64,000 bases of DNA, from NCBI GenBank assembly GCA_026387915.1, contig JAPLKS010000022.1:62001-126000 (forward strand), given 5' to 3'. Position 1 is the first letter of the stretch. Each line of letters begins with the position of its first letter. This document shows, piece after piece, positions 44,572 through 52,884 of the stretch. The DNA comes from Gemmatimonadota bacterium. Lineage in GTDB: Bacteria; Gemmatimonadota; Gemmatimonadetes; Gemmatimonadales; Gemmatimonadaceae. Under the pieces are notes generated by a model. It ran no database searches. It saw only the letters and a program-made list of their open reading frames with translations, and had not been told where the DNA came from. A program made the translations under genes and the position numbers.

Positions 44572-45360
44572 CTAGAGCAACGACCGCACCGCTCCACCAT
44601 CGACACAGATCGCCTGACCGGTGACGAACCCCGCGCCGTGCGAGGCCAAAAAGGCGATCACCGCCGCGAGTTCGTCGGGGCGACCGAGTCGCCGTGCGGG
44701 CGTTTCGGCTTTCCACGCATCGTAGATCGCCTCGCGCGTCGCGCCGGTGCGCTTGGTTGTGGCTTCGGCGAGCGCCTCGAGACGCTCCGTGTCGGTGTAA
44801 CCGGGGAGCACGGTATTCACCGTGACACCGTCCGCCGCCACTTCGTCCGCGAGCGTGCGATAATAGCCGGTCACCGCCGCGCGGAGCGCATTCGAGAGCA
44901 CGAGCGAGACCACCGGCCGCTTGACCGCGAACGACGTAATCCCCACCACGCGCCCCCACTTTCGCGCCTGCATACCGGGCACGAACGCACGCGTCAGCTC
45001 CACTGCACTCCGCAGCAACAGCTCCGACGCCCGCTCCCATGCGCTCCAGTCGTGCCCCATCGCGGTACCGGTGGAGGGACCGCCGGTATTCGTGATCAGT
45101 ACGTCGGCCCGTTCATAGCGGCCCATGGTCGCGTCGATGGTCGCGCGGATCCCTTCGGTGGTGCTCAAATCCGCCACAATCGGGAGGACCGCGGCCTTCG
45201 TTGGGGCGAGTCGCGCCACAGCGTGGTCGAGCGACTTGGGGTCGCGCGACACAATCGCCAGCTGCATTCCCTCTTGGGCGAACGCCTCGGCGGCGGCGAA
45301 CCCGATCCCGCGGCTCGCCCCGCACACCAGCGCCACTTTCCCCTTCAGCCCTAAATCCAC
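44572..45360 (-). CDS. Short-chain dehydrogenase/reductase, atypical active site
   Basis: Start at GTG 45360: AAGGAG lies nine bases upstream and the preceding cupin stop is one base away. 262 residues. NAD(P)-binding GASRGIG (about 14-20) and NTGG (for NNAG). The Ser region ITSFAVK is followed by SLVLSNALRAAVTG where YxxxK is expected; no Tyr-x-x-x-Lys is visible there, and later YY in VTGYYRTLA is not in the standard place. VTVNTVLPGYTDT and the C-terminal GQAICVDGG complete the fold. The family subset with LSNxxR is known in oxoacyl-ACP-reductase-like proteins; chemistry unknown. Confidence 0.83.
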   Translation of the reverse strand: MDLGLKGKVALVCGASRGIGFAAAEAFAQEGMQLAIVSRDPKSLDHAVARLAPTKAAVLPIVADLSTTEGIRATIDATMGRYERADVLITNTGGPSTGTAMGHDWSAWERASELLLRSAVELTRAFVPGMQARKWGRVVGITSFAVKRPVVSLVLSNALRAAVTGYYRTLADEVAADGVTVNTVLPGYTDTERLEALAEATTKRTGATREAIYDAWKAETPARRLGRPDELAAVIAFLASHGAGFVTGQAICVDGGAVRSLL

Positions 45361-45361
45361 G

Positions 45362-45754
45362 CTACTTCTCCTTCCGGAGATAGGCATCACTCCCGTTCAG
45401 CCAGTCTTCGCGCGGCGGGTTGAACACGTCCAGATCGAGCGTATCCTCGAGCGCCTCGGCGCGGTGGCGCAGGTTGCTCGGAATGAGCAAGACCTCGCCG
45501 GCGGCCACGTCGGTGTACACGTCGCCGGGGGCGTCCGCGTGCTCGCCGAGCCAGAAGCGCAGGCAGCCGCTCATGATGTAGGTGATCTGCTCATTATGGT
45601 GTTCGTGCCCGGGCACCACGGCCCCTTTGGTCAGGAACACTTGGGCGATCATCATACGGTCCGTGCTGAGCACCTTGCGCGAGAGCAAGGGGGAGAGCGT
45701 TTCGAGCTTTACATCGGTCCAAACGTGCTTCGTGGCGGTCGTGGCGGCAGGCAT
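45362..45754 (-). CDS. Cupin-domain protein
   Basis: 130 residues. The cupin metal motif 1 is PGHEHHNEQITYIMSG (His, His, Glu) and motif 2 is RHRAEALEDTLDL (His). Small, single-domain. Its stop is one base before the SDR start, so they form a two-gene operon. Such stand-alone cupins bind metals and act as isomerases, oxygenases or ligand sensors; which one cannot be read from sequence. Confidence 0.83.
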   Translation of the reverse strand: MPAATTATKHVWTDVKLETLSPLLSRKVLSTDRMMIAQVFLTKGAVVPGHEHHNEQITYIMSGCLRFWLGEHADAPGDVYTDVAAGEVLLIPSNLRHRAEALEDTLDLDVFNPPREDWLNGSDAYLRKEK

Positions 45755-45905
45755 GGGCGGTTCGGATTAGGTTATGGGAGCGATTGTATACACTCAAAGT
45801 ACGCTTCGCTGGGCTTTCGCGTTTGCACTCCGGAGTTTCGTTCCAAAACACTCCGAGCGGTAGAGGCGCCAAGCCACCGACCTCCTTCATCCTTTAGGAC
45901 ATCCC

Positions 45906-46826
45906 GTGAAGCTCACCGAAACGAAGTGGATCTGGCGCGACGGCACGTTCATCAAGTGGGCCGACGCCCAAGTCCACGTCCTTTGCCATTCCCTGCAGTT
46001 CGGCTCGTCCGCCTTTGAAGGCGTCCGCTGCTACGAAACGCCCAAGGGACCGGCCATTTTCCGCCTCCAAGACCACCTCACCCGCCTCGTCAATTCCTGC
46101 AAGATCTACCGCATGGAAGTGCCGTACAGCATCGAGGACATGGTCGAGGGGTGCCGCGAGCTGGTGCGCCGCAATGAGATGAAGTCGTGCTACCTGCGCC
46201 CGATGGTGCTCCGCGGCTACGGCGCCGCCGGCATGATCCCCTTTGATAGCCCGATTGAGGTCTACCTCCCCTGCTGGCCGTGGGGCGCTTATTTGGGCGA
46301 CGAAGCGATGGAAAACGGTGTGGACTGCTGCATCTCCACCTGGAACCGCATGGCGCCCAACACCATTCCCGCGGCAGCCAAGGTGGCCGGCAACTACCTC
46401 AGCGGCCAGCTCGTGAAGATGGAAGCGCTCCTCAACGGCTTCGCCGAAGGAATCGCGCTGGGCCCTGACGGCATGTTGAGCGAAGGCTCGGGGATGAACG
46501 TATTCGTGGTGAGCGGGGGCACGCTCTACACGCCGCCAGTCGACGGCACGTTGCTCCCAGGCATTACGCGCTCGAGCATCATCACTCTCGCCAAGGAAGC
46601 GGGGATTGAGGTGATTGAGCGCGCGCTGCCCCGTGAAAGTCTCTACACGGCCGACGAAGTGTTCTTTACCGGCACCGCCGCAGAGATCACGCCGGTCCGG
46701 AGCGTAGACAAGATTACGGTCGGCAAGGGGAAGCGCGGACCGATGACGTTGTTGTTGCAGACGGCGTATATGGAGACGGTCACCGGCAAGCGCGCCGACC
46801 CGCACGGCTGGCTCACGCTGGTGTAG
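45906..46826 (+). CDS. ilvE: Branched-chain amino-acid aminotransferase
   Basis: 306 residues, GTG start with TTTAGGA upstream. PLP fold IV. The catalytic Lys is in AAAKVAGNYLSGQL (about 159), with SLQFGSSAFEGVRCY at the N-terminal domain, EGSGMNVFVV and FFTGTAAEITPVRSVD at the PLP-phosphate region. Full length for ilvE. It performs the last step of Leu/Ile/Val synthesis and the first of their breakdown. About 150 bases of leader lie upstream. Confidence 0.93.
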   Translation: MKLTETKWIWRDGTFIKWADAQVHVLCHSLQFGSSAFEGVRCYETPKGPAIFRLQDHLTRLVNSCKIYRMEVPYSIEDMVEGCRELVRRNEMKSCYLRPMVLRGYGAAGMIPFDSPIEVYLPCWPWGAYLGDEAMENGVDCCISTWNRMAPNTIPAAAKVAGNYLSGQLVKMEALLNGFAEGIALGPDGMLSEGSGMNVFVVSGGTLYTPPVDGTLLPGITRSSIITLAKEAGIEVIERALPRESLYTADEVFFTGTAAEITPVRSVDKITVGKGKRGPMTLLLQTAYMETVTGKRADPHGWLTLV

Positions 46827-46865
46827 ATCGCAGCGCGGCGACGCGCGTCACCCAAGGAGGACGTT

Positions 46866-49829
46866 GTGGAGCACGAGCAACCGCAGACCCCGGGCGTCGA
46901 CGGCGAATCTTCTCGCCCCGACGCCTCGCCTACCGACGCGGCCGTCTCGCGCCGCCGCTTTCTCTCCGTCGCGGGCTCGGTAGGTGCCGCGCTGACGTTC
47001 GTCGCTCCGCGCTTTGCGCGCACGCTGCACGCCGAGTCCGCTCCTCCGCTCCCCATGCCACTCGGCACGGGGGCGGCGGTGAATGCGGCACCAATGGCAG
47101 CGGCCGATCTCGCAAGTTTTGCGAGCGGCGTGCAATGGCGCATGCTCGGCCCCTTCCGCGGCGGGCGTGTGCCCACGGCGTGTGGCGTCCCGGGCCGACC
47201 AAATGAATTTTATTTTGGCGCCGCCAATGGTGGCGTCTGGAAGTCGATCGACGCCGGCCGCGTGTGGACGCCGGTGTTCGACGGCCAGCCCGTTGCATCG
47301 ATTGGCGCCGTCACGGTGGCACCTTCGCATCCGGATACCGTATACGTGGGCACCGGCGAGAACACGCTGCGTGATTCCATGGGCTACGGCAACGGTGTGT
47401 ACAAATCCACCGATGCCGGCAAGACGTGGACGCACTGTGGTCTCGACGACACGCATCACATTGGCAAAATCGCCGTGGATCCGCGCAACGCCGACATCGC
47501 GTTCGTGGCAGCCATTGGCAATCTCTATACGGCCACGCCGCATCGCGGCGTGTATCGCACGCGCGACGGCGGCAAGACGTGGCAGAAGGTGTTGTTTAAG
47601 GACGACAACATTGGCGCGGTGGAAGTGGTGATTGATCCCACCAACTCGTCAATTGTGTACGCCGGACTTTGGAATACCCGTCGTCCACCCTGGTACACCT
47701 ACTCGCCCACCAATGGCCCAGGTGGCGGCATTTACAAGAGCACCGACGGTGGCAGTACGTGGAAGCCGCTCACGAATGGTCTGCCGAAGGAAGGCATTGG
47801 CCGTACGGGAATCGCGGTGGCACCGAGTAATCCCAAGCGCTTGTACGCAGTGGTGGATTGTCTCGTGCCCGAGCCCGGTGCCGCGCCCGGTGCCGCGCCC
47901 GCTGCCGCTCCCGGCGGCGGACGCGCTGGTGGTGGCGGTGGTGGCGGCGTTCCACAACAGGGTGGCTTCTTCCGCTCTGATGATGGCGGCGCGTCGTGGA
48001 CGCGCATCTCGAGCGATCAAGCGCTGTGGGGACGCGGGTGGTATTTCGAGAAAGTTGCCGTCGATCCCAAGAACGCCGACGTGGTGTACGTGCCGAACGT
48101 TGCCGTCAGCCGCACGATGGACGGCGGAAAAACATGGGTCGCATTGCGCGGATCACCCGGCGGCGACGACTATCATCAGGCGTGGGTCAGTCCAGATGAC
48201 AGCAACACGATGATCGTCGCGAGCGATCAAGGCGCGATCATCACGCACAACGCCAAGGCTGCCGACCCGCGCGATGTGACGTGGAGTTCATGGCTCAATC
48301 AGCCCATAGCGCAGATCTATCATGTGTCGGTGGATTATCGCTTTCCGTATTGGGTGACGGGCGCGCAGCAGGATTCCGGCGCCGTGGCCGTGCGTTCGCG
48401 CGGCAAGTTCGGACAAATCTCCATGCGCGACTGGGAACCGATTGGCGCAGGCGGTGAAAGTGGGATGACCGCCGGCGATCCGCTGCACCCGGGGCACGTG
48501 TACGGCGGTACGGGGACGTGCTTTGATCTCGAGAGCAATGCGGCGGTCGCGGGTACCACCGCGCCCGTCTCACCCGAGCCTGCGCGCGCCGACTGGACGC
48601 AGCCGCTCGTGATTTCGCACGCCGATCCGCGTGCGATGTACTACGCCAATCAATTCCTCTTCAAGAGCACCGATCGCGCGCGCAGTTGGACGCAGGTGAG
48701 TCCCGACCTCACGCGTGCGGAACCGGGCACACCGCCGAATCTCGATGCAGCGGCCGCCGCGCACGCGGACCGCAACGGCAAGCGCGGCGTGATCTACGCC
48801 GTATGCCCGTCGCCGTTGCTGGTGCCGATGGTGTGGGCCGGTACGGACGATGGGCTCATTCACGTGACCACCAACGACGGCAAGAGCTGGCAGAATGTGA
48901 CGCCACCAGCCGTTGGTGCGTGGAGCCGCGTCACGGGGATCGACGCCTCGCACTTTGATTTTGCGGTCGCGTACGCGAGCGTGAGCCGTCATCAACTCGG
49001 TGATTTTGATCCGCATATTTTCCGCACGCGTGATCAAGGCAAAACGTGGCAGCGCATCACCACCGGCCTGCCGAAAGGCGTGTACGTGCACGTCGTGAAG
49101 GAAGACCCGATGCGGCAGGGCTTGCTCTTTGCCGGCACGGAACGCGGCATTCACTTCTCGGTGGACGACGGCGACAACTGGCAGCCTTTGCAGGGGAATC
49201 TGCCGGCAACATCGATGCGCGATCTTGAGATTTACAACAACGATTTGATTGTCGCGACGCATGGCCGCGGCTTCTGGGTGGTGGACGACATCAGCGCCCT
49301 CCGTCAGCTCTCGGCGGCGGTGTTGCAGGCCGATGCGCATCTGTTCAAGCCAACCGATGCGATCAACGTGACGCAGGGGAACGACAACGGCACGCCGTTG
49401 CAGAAGGATGAGCCGCAGGCGCTCAATCCGGCGGCCGGCGCGCCGATCGATTTCTACTTGAAGGCGAACGCCACCGGACCGATCACGCTCGAGATTCTCG
49501 ACGCGAGTGGCACAGTGGTGCAGACATTGAGTGCCGAAGCGCCGGCCGCAGCGGCGACGGGGCGCGGAGGACGCGCGGGGGGCATTCCGAACACCTCCCC
49601 GCTTTGGCGACCGTCGCCGGATGCCTTCCCCACGACGGCGGGACTGCACCGCGTGTTTTGGATCCCAGTGGCCGGTGGCGGACGCGGAGGACGAGGCGGC
49701 GGCGGTGGTGGCGGTGGACGCGGCAGCAGCCCAACACCGCTCACCGGCACCTTCACGGCCAAACTAACGGTGGCTGGCAAGAGCTACACCCAGTCGTTCG
49801 CCGTAAAACCCGACCCGCGCTCGCACTAA
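46866..49829 (+). CDS. TAT-exported VPS10/sortilin-type Asp-box propeller protein
   Basis: 987 residues, GTG start with AAGGAGGAC upstream. The twin-arginine signal SRRRFLSVAGSVGAALT is at about 29-45. Repeated Asp-box-like turns include KSIDAGRVW, KSTDAGKTW, RTRDGGKTW, KSTDGGSTW, RSDDGGASW, TMDGGKTW, RTRDQGKTW and SVDDGDNW. A C-terminal beta-domain (ITLEILDASGTVVQ) follows. Gly/Ala/Pro-rich inserts lie at about 335-360 and at the end (GGGRGGRGGGGGG). It is the paralogue of 33525-36719, but with TAT rather than Sec export. Probably a surface or periplasmic glycosidase-like protein. Confidence 0.87.
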   Translation: MEHEQPQTPGVDGESSRPDASPTDAAVSRRRFLSVAGSVGAALTFVAPRFARTLHAESAPPLPMPLGTGAAVNAAPMAAADLASFASGVQWRMLGPFRGGRVPTACGVPGRPNEFYFGAANGGVWKSIDAGRVWTPVFDGQPVASIGAVTVAPSHPDTVYVGTGENTLRDSMGYGNGVYKSTDAGKTWTHCGLDDTHHIGKIAVDPRNADIAFVAAIGNLYTATPHRGVYRTRDGGKTWQKVLFKDDNIGAVEVVIDPTNSSIVYAGLWNTRRPPWYTYSPTNGPGGGIYKSTDGGSTWKPLTNGLPKEGIGRTGIAVAPSNPKRLYAVVDCLVPEPGAAPGAAPAAAPGGGRAGGGGGGGVPQQGGFFRSDDGGASWTRISSDQALWGRGWYFEKVAVDPKNADVVYVPNVAVSRTMDGGKTWVALRGSPGGDDYHQAWVSPDDSNTMIVASDQGAIITHNAKAADPRDVTWSSWLNQPIAQIYHVSVDYRFPYWVTGAQQDSGAVAVRSRGKFGQISMRDWEPIGAGGESGMTAGDPLHPGHVYGGTGTCFDLESNAAVAGTTAPVSPEPARADWTQPLVISHADPRAMYYANQFLFKSTDRARSWTQVSPDLTRAEPGTPPNLDAAAAAHADRNGKRGVIYAVCPSPLLVPMVWAGTDDGLIHVTTNDGKSWQNVTPPAVGAWSRVTGIDASHFDFAVAYASVSRHQLGDFDPHIFRTRDQGKTWQRITTGLPKGVYVHVVKEDPMRQGLLFAGTERGIHFSVDDGDNWQPLQGNLPATSMRDLEIYNNDLIVATHGRGFWVVDDISALRQLSAAVLQADAHLFKPTDAINVTQGNDNGTPLQKDEPQALNPAAGAPIDFYLKANATGPITLEILDASGTVVQTLSAEAPAAAATGRGGRAGGIPNTSPLWRPSPDAFPTTAGLHRVFWIPVAGGGRGGRGGGGGGGGRGSSPTPLTGTFTAKLTVAGKSYTQSFAVKPDPRSH

Positions 49830-49858
49830 GCACAGGCGGCAGGGCACTCAAGCGGACC

Positions 49859-49894
49859 CCGTGGCCGGCTCTCCTGATGGAGGGCCGGCCACGG
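49859..49894 (+). terminator. Long GC hairpin after the second VPS10 gene
   Basis: CCGTGGCCGGC (49859-49869) pairs with GCCGGCCACGG (49884-49894). An inner CTCC/GGAG stem and TGAT loop lie between them. It sits 29 bases downstream of the stop, before the cecR-type operon. No T-tract, but pairing is strong. A terminator or insulator is likely. Confidence 0.65.
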
Positions 49895-49937
49895 TCGCAT
49901 TTCCATCCGAGGGGTTGCCCTTGCGGCACCAGCGCAC

Positions 49938-49959
49938 TATTCATACATACGTATGAATA
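49938..49959 (+). promoter_or_regulatory. Perfect 9-bp inverted repeat spanning the tetR start codon, candidate autoregulatory operator
   Basis: TATTCATAC (49938-49946) and GTATGAATA (49951-49959) are exact complements with a four-base gap. The ATG at 49953 is inside the right arm. A possible promoter (TTGCCC at 49915, 17 bases, TATTCA at 49938) would start RNA close to the ATG, so the transcript may have almost no leader. Confidence 0.72.
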
Positions 49960-50567
49960 CACCCGCCACCGCCCCCGAACGCCTCCTCGCCGTTGCCGGT
50001 GACCTCTTTGCCCGCGCGGGCTTTGACGCGGTGTCGGTGCGCGACATCATCACGCGCGCCAAAGCCAATCTGGGCGCGGTCACCTACCACTTCGGCTCCA
50101 AAGAAGCACTCTTTCACGCGGTCATCGAACGCGTCGGCGGCAAGCTCGCCGATCGATTCGCAGAACAGGCCAGCCAGCCAGGGCCGCCGCTCGACCGCAT
50201 CTGCGGCATTGTCACAATGGTGCTTACCGATCGCGAGTTTCCCGCCGGTGCCATGATCCTGCGCGAACTCGCCGCCACCGACCGACCGCTCCCCCCGCCC
50301 CTGCTTCGTGTGATGCAGCGCAACCTCGGCACCATCGCAGGGCTCATTCGCGAAGGACAGCGCGATGGCTCCATCTGCAAAGGTGAGCCGGAACTGCTCG
50401 CCATGAGCGTCATGGCGCAGCCATTCCTCCTTCGCGTGGTGAGTCGCATTCCGCGCGATGTCGCGGGAGTCGACCGGAACGACCCGCGCACACAAAAACG
50501 TCTCGTCACACACGTCGTTTCCATCATCCGTCGCAGCCTCGCGACACAGCCCGAGCATCGGTCATGA
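49953..50567 (+). CDS. cecR: TetR/AcrR-type repressor, CecR-like (C-terminal DUF1956)
   Basis: 204 residues. The N-terminal helix-turn-helix is RLLAVAGDLFARAGFDAVSVRDIITRAKANLGAVTYHFGSKEALF (about 10-55). The ligand domain matches the CecR/DUF1956 type (CGIVTMVLTDREFPAGAMILRELAATD). The ATG lies inside the 49938-49959 palindrome, which suggests self-repression. It is the first gene of an efflux operon of the ybhGFSR kind known to be controlled by CecR in enterobacteria; that link is from gene order and family. The stop overlaps the next start (ATGA). Confidence 0.85.
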   Translation: MNTPATAPERLLAVAGDLFARAGFDAVSVRDIITRAKANLGAVTYHFGSKEALFHAVIERVGGKLADRFAEQASQPGPPLDRICGIVTMVLTDREFPAGAMILRELAATDRPLPPPLLRVMQRNLGTIAGLIREGQRDGSICKGEPELLAMSVMAQPFLLRVVSRIPRDVAGVDRNDPRTQKRLVTHVVSIIRRSLATQPEHRS

Positions 50568-51898
50568 TTCCGATTCTGCTCTTCTCCGCACTTCTGGTCA
50601 CGCAACAAGACACCGCGCGCCTGACCATCGCCACGGCCGTTGACCGTGCGATCGCCACCCACCCGTCGGTGGCCGCCGCGCGCGCGCAGCGGGACGTCGC
50701 ATCCGCCGATATCGATCAGGCGCGTGCCGCGTGGCTCCCCATGCTCAGCCTCGACGGCGCCATCAATCGGTTTGAAAAACCGATGATTGTCTATCCCCTG
50801 CACGCACTCGATCTGCGCAACCCGCCTACGTTCGACCGTGCGCTGGCACAAGCATCGGTCGGCGCCGCATACACACTGCTCGATTTCGGGGCGCGCTCCT
50901 CGCGTGTGCATGTCGCCGAGCGACAGCGCGAGGCCGCCGACGCCACGCTCGGCGCCACGGAACAACAGTTAGCCGCACGCACGGCGAACGCGTATCTCCG
51001 CGTCCTCACCACGCGCGGTATTCTCGCCGCGGAAGATCAGCGCCTCGCCGCCCTATCGGCCGAAGCGAAGCGCGCCCGCGACAGACTCGCCGCCGGAAAA
51101 TCGGCACGGCTCGACACGTTGCGGGCGGCCTCCGAACTCGCCTCCGCGAGCGCCGATCGTCTGACGAGCGCGTCGAACGTGGACATTGCCGAACACGAAC
51201 TCGCACGTCTCGTCGGCGTTGCCTATGAGACCGTGCACCAAGCGCCGCTCGCGGGCGTGCGACTCTCGCCAGCCGCGAACAACGCCGACGCCACCGTCAC
51301 GCGCGGCGCCCTGACCGCCCGCGCGAACAGCGCGAACACCGATGTGGTGGCGGCGACACGGCGCGCCGACGCCGCCCAAGCCGCCATCGGATCGGCGCGC
51401 GCAACGATGTATCCGCAAGTGCAAGCCATGAGCGCGATCGTCGATCGGAGCAATATCACGGGCCGCTACCTCGCGGAGTGGCAGATGGGCGTCGCTTTCT
51501 CGTATCCGATTTTCACGGGCGGCGCCCGCACAAGCCTGATTGGTCGCGCCGAAGCAGCGGCGCGCGTCTCAGAGGAACAAGTGCGCGCCGCCAAACTCAC
51601 CAACGCGCAGCAACTGGATGAAACCCAATCCACACTCGACGGATCGCGTGCACGGGTGACGGCCCTCGAAGCGGCTGTCGCGCAATCATCTGAGGTGGCG
51701 CGCATCACACAGTTATTGCGCGATGTTGGAGAAGGAACACAAACCGATTACTTGATTGCCGAAGCTAATCTTTTTCGTGCTCGTAGCAGTCTCGTGCAGG
51801 CCCGCCACGCCGTCATTGCGGCGCGAGTGGAACTGGCACGGGTACTGGGCGAGCTCTCACGCTCCTGGATTGCCAGCTCGCTGGAGACACTCCCATGA
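50564..51898 (+). CDS. TolC-family outer-membrane efflux protein
   Basis: 444 residues with a short hydrophobic export signal (IPILLFSALLVTQ). Two repeats of the OEP pattern are seen: ATHPSVAAARAQRDVASADIDQARAAWLPMLSLDGAIN near the N-terminus and ATRRADAAQAAIGSARATMYPQVQAM near 260. Helix-strand repeats with Ala/Arg-rich coiled-coil segments fit the trimeric tunnel. It overlaps the TetR stop by ATGA and the HlyD start by ATGA. It makes the operon a complete three-layer pump. Confidence 0.88.
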   Translation: MIPILLFSALLVTQQDTARLTIATAVDRAIATHPSVAAARAQRDVASADIDQARAAWLPMLSLDGAINRFEKPMIVYPLHALDLRNPPTFDRALAQASVGAAYTLLDFGARSSRVHVAERQREAADATLGATEQQLAARTANAYLRVLTTRGILAAEDQRLAALSAEAKRARDRLAAGKSARLDTLRAASELASASADRLTSASNVDIAEHELARLVGVAYETVHQAPLAGVRLSPAANNADATVTRGALTARANSANTDVVAATRRADAAQAAIGSARATMYPQVQAMSAIVDRSNITGRYLAEWQMGVAFSYPIFTGGARTSLIGRAEAAARVSEEQVRAAKLTNAQQLDETQSTLDGSRARVTALEAAVAQSSEVARITQLLRDVGEGTQTDYLIAEANLFRARSSLVQARHAVIAARVELARVLGELSRSWIASSLETLP

Positions 51899-52878
51899 AA
51901 CGCGCCCCGATTCTCATTGTGCTCGTCGCGGCAATCGCCGTTGGCGGGTATTTCTATCTTCGTCCGCGGGCGCAGAGCGACAGCATGGCGTCCAGCGGTA
52001 CTGTTGAGGCGACCGAAGCGTCGCTCGGCGTACAGGTCGCTGGCCGCATCGAAGCCATTCGTGCTCGCGAAGGTGACAAGGTGCGGACGGGCGACACACT
52101 CGCGGTGATCGACCGCACCGAACTCCGCGCACGGCAGGCACAGGCCGAAGCGCAACGCGATGCGGCGCGCGCCCTGCTGACCGAGTTTGAGCGCGGCTCG
52201 CGCCCTGAGGAACTGGCGCAGTCACGCGAGGCCGATAGCGCGGCCGCCGCGCGCCTCACCGACGCACAGCGCGATCTCGCGCGCGTGCAGCAACTGTTCC
52301 GCGAAGGAGCGGTGTCGCAGGAGGCGCACGACAAGGCACGCCTCGCTTTGGATGTGGCGCGCAGTCAACGAGAGCAGGTCGCGCAGCAACTGCAGCTCGT
52401 ACGCTCCGGCCCACGCAGCGAGCGGATCGCGGCGCAGCGCGCGGCGGTACAGCAGGCCGATGCCGTCGTGCGTCAGATTACCGCCCAACTGGCAAACGCC
52501 GTCGTGCTCGCGCCCTTCGATGGCGTGGTCACCGTGCGTCAACGGCAGCCTGGCGAAATCGTCGCGCCGGGCGCTCCCCTGCTCACCCTCGCGAACCTCG
52601 GCGATCGCTGGGTGCGCATTTACATCGCAGAAGACCGACTCGGCGCCGTTCAGCTCGGCGAACCGGCAACGATAACGACCGACACCTACCGCGACCGGCA
52701 GTACACGGGCGAGGTCGCCTTTATTGCGAGCGAAGCCGAGTTTACTCCGCGCAATGTGCAAACGACGGCGGAACGCGTCAAACTCGTGTATGCCGTGAAG
52801 GTGCGCATCACGGGGGACACGACCAACGCACTGAAACCCGGCATGCCCGCGGACGTTCTGCTCCGCCCCAAGCGGTAG
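51895..52878 (+). CDS. HlyD/YbhG-family periplasmic adaptor
   Basis: 327 residues, N-terminal membrane anchor (APILIVLVAAIAVGGYFYL). A biotinyl-lipoyl-like half (TEASLGVQVAGRIEAIRAREGDKVRTGDTLAVID) precedes a coiled-coil hairpin (about 70-190, many Ala/Arg/Gln) and the second lipoyl half (VVLAPFDGVVTVRQRQPGEIVAPGAPLLTLANL). A beta-barrel C-domain closes the protein (ATITTDTYRDRQYTGEVAFIASEAEFTPRNV). This is the YbhG/YhiI type of ABC-pump adaptor. It joins the TolC partner to the permeases; six bases separate it from the first ATPase. Confidence 0.88.
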   Translation: MKRAPILIVLVAAIAVGGYFYLRPRAQSDSMASSGTVEATEASLGVQVAGRIEAIRAREGDKVRTGDTLAVIDRTELRARQAQAEAQRDAARALLTEFERGSRPEELAQSREADSAAAARLTDAQRDLARVQQLFREGAVSQEAHDKARLALDVARSQREQVAQQLQLVRSGPRSERIAAQRAAVQQADAVVRQITAQLANAVVLAPFDGVVTVRQRQPGEIVAPGAPLLTLANLGDRWVRIYIAEDRLGAVQLGEPATITTDTYRDRQYTGEVAFIASEAEFTPRNVQTTAERVKLVYAVKVRITGDTTNALKPGMPADVLLRPKR

Positions 52879-52884
52879 CTGGCG

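Noticed and set aside
45784-45905. Possible leader peptide with Leu/Val codons before ilvE (transcription attenuation)
   Set aside because: The frame starting at TTG 45784 has only scattered Leu/Val and no run of branched-chain codons. No terminator/antiterminator pair is evident, only a weak ACTCCG/CGGAGT pairing.
48570-49649. 359-residue minus-strand frame in the second VPS10 gene
   Set aside because: The plus-strand Asp-box repeats are continuous across it.
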